From Alviniconcha marisindica (lineage: Eukaryota; Mollusca; Gastropoda; Provannidae), in assembly GCA_018857735.1 (NCBI GenBank), contig JABMCL010003290.1:62001-126000 (forward strand): a stretch of 64,000 bases of DNA. Reading direction: 5' to 3'. Shown here one piece after another: positions 56,740 to 64,000 of this stretch. Every line of letters starts with the position of its first letter. The first letter of the stretch is position 1. The position numbers and the translations under genes were made by a program. The notes beneath the pieces were generated by a model, which was not told the origin of the DNA, did no database searches, and saw only the letters and a program-made list of their open reading frames with translations.

Positions 56740-57300
56740 GACTGTCTGTACCCACATAACTGACTGGATAAATTCATGTGTCCTCCTCACATTTTTGTAG
56801 TGAATTATTAAGAGTTCCTGTCCTCTCATTAAAGTCCCCACACAGTGAGAAATGTGATTGTTTATATTTTTCTGCACAGTAGAGGAGACACTGCTCTGTA
56901 ACAGATATACTTGATATAGCTGCACCATAGGTCTGTTTGTAGTAGGGCGAGTCAGGTGGGCATACATATGTCCCCCACACAATAACATGCATATCTGATG
57001 AAAACACATTTTTTTCACATTTCAAGACCGCTGTGTTATCAGGAGTAAGGTAAATAACCTCTTTGGAATTCTCAAGTGCCCTTCTTACCAAAATCAAAAC
57101 CCCACCACTCCTCCTTCCTTGTTTGCTTAATTTAACAGCTAGTCAGTAAACTGAACAAAACTGGGAAAGCAATCTAGTGCATTTTGATATGCTAAGAAAG
57201 TTTCTGTGAAGCAAAGCATATCAAACAAACTGACATACTGGATAAGTCCCAGTGGTGGCTGTTATCATCACCATCATGGTTTCATGAAAACTCAAGATGT
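56740..57300 (-). mobile_element. LINE endonuclease domain fragment
   Basis: The minus strand shows FDMLCFTETFLAYQNALDCF upstream (about 57215), then SGGVLILVRRALE-like sequence, VIVWGTYVCPPDSPYYK and HFSLCGDFNERTGTLNNS at 57097-56774. LTETFL, Y-PP-SPY and GDFN-RTG are the signature blocks of the apurinic-type endonuclease of CR1/Jockey-group LINEs. RT is absent. Frameshifted and inactive. Confidence 0.75.
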
Positions 57301-57937
<637 letters not shown>

Positions 57938-58034
57938 CTGTACAGAAATCAAAACACTTTAAATCAGTTTTCACATGTCCTTGATCACAAAAATCCAATA
58001 TTTTCAATAGACACTCTTGATACAGTGATCTACT

Positions 58035-58115
58035 GTCAAACAAAGTTTGGTTGCAAAATAATCATTAATTTGATATTTTCTTTGTATCAGCCCTCACCGT
58101 GACCGTTACCTTGAA
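58035..58115 (-). repeat. Relative of the GGTCAAGGTCA repeat family
   Basis: GTGATCTACTGTCAAACAAA then GTTTGGTTGCAAAATAATC, followed by GTGACCGTTACCTTGAAGAT. Orientation is opposite to the array at 37320-38100. Confidence 0.4.
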
Positions 58116-58196
58116 GATAGTAGTAGCAGTAGTAATTTGGATTTTATTATCCTGTCAACCGCAACGAGTCACCTCAAGACAATCAAACTCTATGAC

Positions 58197-58694
58197 AAGT
58201 AAGTAAGTAAGTAAGCAGGTTACTTGGCGTTTTACATCCAGTCAACAATTATGGTTATATCAGGGCAAGCTCTGTGGCAAGCAAATGTGCATTTCAAAAC
58301 TTCTCATATGATGTAAACCCTTTCTCAAGTCAAATCACAATCTTCTTGTCCCTACTCTGTCATACAACATCTGGGGACATTTTCTTGTCCCTACTGTACA
58401 ACATCTGGGGATTTTTTTTTGTCCCTACTATGTCATACAACATCTGGGGACAGTAAGCCCCAACAACAACAATCCACAAAACCAATCCCTACACAAACAT
58501 AATACAAAACATACATAAACAAACACCCAACCCAAATTTTCAGAGTTAGTCCCTTCAATATCACACCATTTAAAAAAGAACATAAGGCTGGGACATGTTG
58601 GTATTGTTGACCATTCTAATTTACTGATCTTACATAAAAGAAAAATATAAAAAGTTTTTTTAAATCTATGCATAATGGCAAATACTAATGCCAT
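58197..58694 (-). mobile_element. LINE 3' end with (AAGT)n tail and internal 36-bp triplication
   Basis: (AAGT)n at 58197-58217, then GGCGTTTTACATCCAGTCAA and TTATATCAGGGC, the shared terminal block of the I-group tails. The body 58275-58694 matches 60890-61166. It carries an extra ~120 bp (58345-58456) made of three units around CATACAACATCTGGGGACA that is absent from the other copy. Confidence 0.65.
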
Positions 58695-59139
58695 ATCATT
58701 ATTACTGATCGTTTTTATACAGCACTATTCTCTGCTCTTGAGTCACGTGTGATTCCAAATGACTGACTGTAGCTGTCTATATATACCCACCAATCATGTT
58801 CAGCTTGATGCTTTCTTTCCAGCTAACCATGAAGATCTCCCTCTACACTCACCTTCTAATCTAGAAAGACTATTACCTTAGTGGACAGGTATGTGGAGGG
58901 CTGGGAAGATGCCAGAGGCATATTAATCATCTAAAATATTTGTGGGTAGAAGAGCCATAATTGTGCCAACAGATTTGCAGTAAGCCATGAGGAATAGCAA
59001 GAAAATGCACATGTGGATAAATGGGTAGTTTTGTGACTATTACCTGAGTGTACAGGCATGTGGGTTAACTCGTTATTCATTTCTGACATACTGACGGGTA
59101 GGTCTGTCAGCTAGGAGACAATAGCCTGAATGGTAATGT

Positions 59140-59610
59140 AATAATAATAATAAAATATTTTTAAAGCACAAAATCTTGTCCCTAGAGACTATTCTAAGCG
59201 CATATATACACACACACACACACAGAGGCACCCGCACACACAAGCATTCTGACAATACAAAGCTAACTATACACAGCTTAAAATGGGCAGCAAATGCCCG
59301 GGAGACTTGGAATGGATGAAGACATCAGCATGGAACAGAAAATATGGCAGGTCTACAATTTTGGGAAAAGAAATGTTTTTAGATTAGATTTCAATGAACC
59401 CAGAGAGGGTTTCTGTCAGAAAGGAAACGGAAGGTCATTCCATGTATATGGACTGAAAACAGAAAAGGTGTGGGAGAGTGTGATGCGAGGAATCTGGAGG
59501 CTGAGAGTATCAGAAGTGGAGCAGAGTACAGGAGGGTGTGTAAAGTTGGAGACAGTAACAGAGATAAGACGGAGCAGTGCCCATGATACATTTATAGCAG
59601 AGAGTGTATG
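59140..59610 (-). mobile_element. LINE 3' end inserted in copy B
   Basis: The minus strand gives a C-terminal RT block FSVFSPYTWNDLPF and LGSLKSNLKTFLFPKL, a CA-rich 3' UTR, CTTAGAATAGTCTCTAGGGA and an (ATT)n tail at 59140-59153. Copy A has the uninterrupted site GGGTATGTATTTGGTGCACA at 436-455. A short GTATG-type target duplication is possible. Confidence 0.7.
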
Positions 59611-60139
59611 TGGTGCACAGTCATATTTAATGAACTTTATGGGTCTGGAGACCATACAGGTAGACGTGTCAAAAGAATATTAATGTTTGTTTCTGAGCAG
59701 GTGCACCATGGCCATCTGAGCAAGTGTGTCACTGCCAATCATAGGGGTTTGTAGGTAGGTAGTCCAATAACTGTCAGTCTGTGGGTTCATATCCAATCAG
59801 TTGGACAGAACATTTTTTTTTTTTTTACAGCAATGAGAAAGGTTGATCGATGATCATTAACATGTGAGTAAGTTAGGTGCTTACACATAGCTATGTTGGT
59901 AGAATAAAACATAAGTATGTACATCTAGAATAGTAGCTGATGGATGTGTATTTAGGCAGGCAAGCTTCTGTGTCAGCATTTTTTACTACATTTAAATTTG
60001 CAATACATCTGGACACCAGATCCAGACAGTTTCTTCTGAATGATTACAGATTATCAACTAGTAAGTTTCAGTTGACTTGATGTGCTGACGACAATTAAAT
60101 TATATTCTGGCAGTGTAGGTGAAGGTATGTTTAGTATTA

Positions 60140-60415
60140 TTTATTATTGGGGATGTGTCAACCTAATAATTTTTATTTAATTTGAGAGTTTTTATGTTTT
60201 GGTTTGACACAGAGAAAGCATTATTCCAGGTAATTTTTGGTTTGCTATAACTAAGTATTAGTGTATGCAGATTGAGAGCAAGGGGGCGTATGTCTAAGAG
60301 TGTGTATGTGGGTGTGGTTCATGATTTAGAATTATTGAGATATGTTCTTCATTGTGCCATCGAATGACAGCTTTAATTTCCCACTGGGATTAATAAAGTA
60401 TATTGTTATTGTTAT
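60140..60415 (+). mobile_element. L2-like LINE 3' UTR inserted in copy B
   Basis: GAGAGTTTTTATGTTTTGGT through GGGATTAATAAAGTATATTG and the (TTATTG)n tail match 9330-9557, the 3' UTR of the L2-like LINE at 7287-9557. Copy A has only TTTATATTATTTCTGATGCA here. Confidence 0.75.
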
Positions 60416-60825
60416 TATTATCTTGCTGAGGCAGCTGTGACCAGCAATAAACTGTATCAACAAATCAAACAGGCTGCATAAACAACAGTACTATAACAAA
60501 AATGTGATCAACTGAATAATATTAGTGGAAGATTTTGTGTGACTGTTCCAAGTTGCAGAAGTTTGAAACACTGGGTTTAGGCAATGGCAGAACTTTGCAA
60601 CTTGTCTCAGATCTTTGTAACACTGTCTAGTGTGATAAAACTGAAGATAAAGAAGTCAACATGGAAAGGGAATGAATAGATAAACTTTCTTTCTTTCATC
60701 TGGTGTCATTATTGTATTTTTAAGTGCTGCTGTTATTCATTGCCAGCCTATTTCCTGATGTCTGTGCAGAAAAATCCAACCCTGGGTGAAAAATCGTATG
60801 TCTTTTACAACTATGCAACATGGAA

Positions 60826-61895
60826 GTTAGTAACTGGATTTTAATGTCCTGTCCCCTCAGGACAGTCAAACTCGGGTCATAAGCAAATGCACATTTCAAA
60901 ACTCTTCTCATATTTATAAACCTCTCTGTCAAGTCAATCCACAAAACCAATCACTTTGCAAACATAAAACAAAACATACATACACAACCATCAGACACAA
61001 TTTTTTGATGATTTAGTCCTTTCAATATTACCCCTGTTAAAAGAGCACATAAGGCTAGGATATTTCCGTCTAATTTTATCAATACCAGATTAAAGAAAAA
61101 TATAAAAAAGGAATGCGCAGACACAATACAAAATTCAAAAATGTTAGATAAATGCATAATGGCAAATACCAATGAGACACTACTTTGATAGCAGATGTAG
61201 CAACAGGAGTGGAAGATTTTTAGTTCCAAGCACAAATACAAACCGTTATAAAGCCTCATTTTTACCCTCGGCTCTGTCAGTTTTTAATGAAAATTATACC
61301 AATCATTAACTGAGTGTGCGCATGCGTCAAGACATCTGTTGAGGATGATAGCTTTCTAACTCTAAGGGAGGGTTGGGGATGTGTGAACCTAATGATTTTT
61401 ATTTAATTTGAGAGTTTTCACGTTTTGGTTTGACAGAGAAATTTTGGGTTTGCTATTAGTGATGCAGACTGAGAAAAAGGGGGCATATGTCTAAAAGTGT
61501 GTATGTGCATGTGTTTCATGACTTAGAATTATTGAGATATGTTCTTCGTTGTGCGATCGAACGACAGCTTTAATTTCCCGCTGGGATGAATAAAGTATAT
61601 TGTTATTGTTGCTACGAGTGCCATATGGCAGCAAGCTGCACATACCACCTACCAACTATCATCTCCTAGCTGCTCAACAAGAGCCATACAAAAAAGCCAA
61701 ACCTTTAACGAAAAATATTTGAGTTTTCAGGAAAGAATAGTCAGGAGAGTGGACAGAGCAGAAAAATGACAAGACAGAAAGAGCAAGAGGACTAGGCAGA
61801 AAAAAACAAGAGAGATACAAAAGGGGAATCAAATGACAGCCCTGAGATTCCAGACAGGAGAGTGACATCAGACATCCCCGGCCACCCTTCACGGG
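60826..61895 (-). mobile_element. Composite retroelement insertion with 12-bp target duplication
   Basis: TGCAACATGGAA occurs at 60814-60825 and again at 61896-61907, bracketing 1070 bp absent from copy A. The 60830-61166 part is a relative of the LINE 3' end at 58275-58694. 61611-61895 is further 5' sequence of the same insertion. Between them an L2-like LINE (61168-61610) has inserted later. Confidence 0.75.
61168..61610 (+). mobile_element. L2-like LINE 3' end nested in the composite insertion
   Basis: It starts CAATGAGACACTACTTTGAT (as at 9150), passes through TTTTTAGTTCCAAGCACAAA and CCCTCGGCTCTGTCAGTTTT, and ends GGGATGAATAAAGTATATTG plus a (TTG)n tail. The host sequence resumes as GTGCCATAT, the continuation seen at 58700. 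Confidence 0.75.
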
Positions 61896-62381
61896 TGCAA
61901 CATGGAAAGGTGTGGTCAAACCACAATGCAAATGAATTAATCCAGTATATGAAACTGATAGAAAAATCATCTGTCTTTCCTTGGGTATAGTTCATTTTTA
62001 CTTTGGTCTTGTATATGTATATTTACCAGTTAGCAAATTCATGATGATAACTTTGCAACTTCCTAAAACTGGCTGTTTGTCATGGAAGTTTGCAAACCAC
62101 GGTTTGGTGTGGTCAGATTAAAAACAAAATATTCTAAACCACATATGAAACACAGGAAAATCTTTAATTTTTCAGGTGTTATCATTCACTTAATGGCATC
62201 ATTCGCTTAATTGTCAGTGCCCTAGTTATTAACCAGTTAGCCCATTTCTGATGCAAAAATGACGAGAAAAAATTGCAGAAGTATGCAACCTTTGGGGTCA
62301 AGTCTGAAATGTCACAATGCTGTTGCGTGAGAATGCATCACTGTGCAGTGTGTTAAGGCAAAGTCAACACTCAAAGATATG

Positions 62382-62680
62382 TAACTTCTTCTTCTTCCAC
62401 AAAGCGGCCAACATCATTTTGTTGATGATTCTGTCACTACTGAGGTGGTTACAAAGGTTTGGGTCATTGTTGTAGTACTTAGTGAGCGTAGGCAAGGGAA
62501 TTGGGGGTGGGGGTTTGAGGGGAAGGGAATGGGGCAGGGGATTTCAGTTGGTGTTTACAGGAGCGAGCCTGGACTTAAAACAGTCCAGTGACTCAGCTGT
62601 CACAACCTCCTGGTGCAGTCCGTTCCAGTCTGGTATGGTCCTGTCTGTATTGTGTCCTGCAGGATGGGATGTCATAGCTG
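62382..62680 (-). mobile_element. LINE 3' end with (AGA)n tail inserted in copy B
   Basis: The minus strand of about 62655-62560 gives RTIPDWNGLHQEVVTAESLD and CFKSRLA, the C-terminal end of a LINE RT. The (TCT)n at 62381-62390 on the plus strand is its 3' microsatellite tail. Copy A reads ATGCAACTGATAGGAAATTT here without the insert. Confidence 0.7.
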
Positions 62681-63146
62681 ATTTGACATGCTACTGTTCC
62701 CTTTACATTCAACTGCGTAGTTATCAAGTGGTATGCCCTAAAATGACAACACCATCTGAAAAGTAGTTTGCATCTTTTCAATTTTGGCTGTTTGTCACAG
62801 AAATTTGCAACACAATTTCATCTAGTCAAAGTAAACATAACATGAATTTGAAAGTGTAAGGAACAGATAGAAAAATCTTTCCTGTTTTATGTGGTACCAC
62901 TCTTTAAATTTTTCGTGCTCTAGTTATTTTAACAATAAGCAAGTTTCTGACACATAGCATGCAACTTTTGGGGCTGATTCTGAATTCTTTTGATGCTGTT
63001 GCAGAAGTCTGTAACTTGTCGTGGTGTCAAATGAAACAAAACATAATGAAATAAAGGTACATGATGAACAGAAGAATCTTTCATCTATTACATGGTGTTG
63101 TTTTCAATGTAAGTGCTGTGGTTTTTCACCGGTAACGTAAGAGTAG

Positions 63147-63214
63147 TAGTAGCAGTAGCAGTAAGTTGGTGTTTTACGCCCAGTCAACCAGTGTGGTTAT
63201 ATCAGGGTGAGACC
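63147..63214 (-). mobile_element. 68-bp LINE 3' tail insertion with 9-bp target duplication
   Basis: TAAGAGTAG at 63138-63146 and 63215-63223 flank only 68 bp. The insert is a (AGT/AGC)n tail, TTGGTGTTTTACGCCCAGTC and GTGTGGTTATATCAGGG, the I-group LINE terminal block. It is an extreme 5' truncation, and copy A lacks it. Confidence 0.8.
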
Positions 63215-63303
63215 TAAGAGTAGCGATGCGTAATAATACATTTTGGGCAAAAGTTGCAGACTTCCATGATTGTGTGAACCCACTATTAGACTTTTGTTTG
63301 TTG

Positions 63304-63882
63304 AAATGTGTATATATTTTTTCTCATGCATTGTTTGCACAGTACAGTGAGTTTAACTTGGCTTAGAGAATAGCACTTTACAAGAATTATCTATGAATCA
63401 ACCAAATGCATGCAGGCCAATGTTGTAAAAGCAACTTTAAACACAAAGAAAACAAATGGATGATTGAGGCATAAGTTGTAACCAAGCAACAAGGGCGGAA
63501 CACAACATAAAATCGTAAGTTAAAATCTAATTTGCAATTTATAATTAAAGCTTCTTTTTTTTAAACACAAAGCAATCAAACCAATGACTGAGGCTTAAAA
63601 GCAACCACAAAAATCATTTTCATAGCAGGGCATATAAGGTCATAAGTAAAATCTAATTTGCCATTTATAATTAAATTATTACAATTTACATGCCAGTTTT
63701 TGTTTGAAGAGGATGGGGGGAAATGAAATTCAATGAACTGAGAGGGCAGCAATGAGAAAGAATTGATTCTGCATCAGCAGAAGCATGCTTTGGTGTAGAT
63801 TCTGATCCACTGCATGCTTTTTAAAAGGAATATTAGCCTGCAGGACCTCCTACAGCTGGGTGATCAAGGTCAGCATGACACT

Positions 63883-63927
<45 letters not shown>

Positions 63928-64000
63928 GTGCGTGCAATTTTTTGGAAGACACAAATGTGTATATATTGTGATTTTAAGTACCTTTTAGTCTTCATGTGTG
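63304..64000 (+). repeat. ~127-bp tandem duplication and terminal (GT)n
   Basis: 63434-63552 and 63562-63680 share TTTAAACACAAAG, CAAAT/CCAATGAYTGAGGC, AAGTTAAAATCTAATTTGC and ATTTATAATTAAA in order. A (GT)n microsatellite lies at 63884-63935. No exon was recognised, including any TAF6L 5' exon. Confidence 0.6.

Larger units (their letters stand above)
58772..63303 (+). repeat. Copy B of the duplicated segment, broken by insertions
   Basis: It matches copy A (66-2578) in order but is 2 kb longer because of retrotransposon insertions at 59140-59610, 60140-60415, 60826-61895 (itself carrying a LINE at 61168-61610), 62382-62680 and 63147-63214. After GTGAACCCA (63271-63279) a ~70-bp stretch of A is missing, and the match ends at TTTGTTTGTTG near 63303. 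Confidence 0.8.

Noticed and set aside
59294..59683. 129-codon plus-strand ORF
   Set aside because: It is antisense to the LINE C-terminal block recognised on the minus strand and crosses the insertion boundary into copy B.
57938..64000. Search for further TAF6L 5' exons (histone fold, first HEAT repeats) on the minus strand
   Set aside because: No frame with the expected motifs and splice sites was found. The ACTCACCT at 58850 looks like a donor but is part of the A/B repeat.

Overview
This is a window of animal nuclear DNA, most likely from a mollusc and probably a gastropod. It has short exons with canonical splice signals, introns up to 15 kb, a low gene density, long (CA)n/(GA)n/poly-C tracts and many decayed LINE, SINE and LTR retrotransposon fragments. 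Nothing prokaryotic or viral was recognised. The clade call rests on the repeat families (CR1/L2-like and RNase H-carrying I/Nimb-like LINEs, and tandem GGTCAAGGTCA repeats) and is an inference.

Host genes. (1) TAF6L, a SAGA/PCAF-complex TAF6 paralogue, lies on the minus strand. Four exons are recovered: 57937-57810, 48049-47917, 32882-32754 and the terminal exon 29486-28575. Their phases join without a break and they encode the HEAT-repeat half plus a lineage-specific tail. The 5' exons (histone fold) were not found and should lie beyond 57.9 kb or outside the window. (2) The first coding exon of a nidogen-like basement-membrane protein is at 15929-15732 on the minus strand, with a signal peptide, a TATA-like box and a perfect GTAAGT donor. 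Its later exons were not recognised. (3) An orphan terminal exon with a close AATAAA lies at 12069-11938 on the minus strand.

Layout. 1-2.58 kb is copy A of a duplicated segment ending in a degenerate ~215-bp tandem array. Copy B fills 58.77-63.30 kb and has been cut up by at least five retrotransposon insertions, so A serves as the empty-site reference. 4.8-11 kb holds LINE fragments, a CXC-domain pseudogene tail and a duplicated unit whose first copy was split by an L2-like LINE with a TTATCC target duplication. 11-14 kb holds a recurring ACGCATGTTTCRTGTGAC motif, a fresh 251-bp tandem duplication and a palindrome. 16-25 kb is LINE debris plus a long decayed PIN-like/CXC pseudogene. 25-58 kb is TAF6L intron and exon territory filled with LINE tails, a foldback element inside a LINE tail, a TTAA MITE, an ERR/FTZ-F1-like tandem repeat, two head-to-head non-autonomous LTR retrotransposons (38.9-41.2 and 43.3-45.6 kb), a tRNA-derived SINE inside a long inverted repeat (48.9-49.6 kb) and a 5-kb I-group LINE (50.6-55.7 kb).

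No intact transposon ORF remains, so current activity is unlikely for any copy here. The clearest links between repeats and gene function are at two TAF6L splice donors: one intron begins GT then runs straight into (CT)46, and another has a LINE 3' tail starting right after the GTGAGT. No computation was run. Identities and family calls are by eye and from memory of the families.
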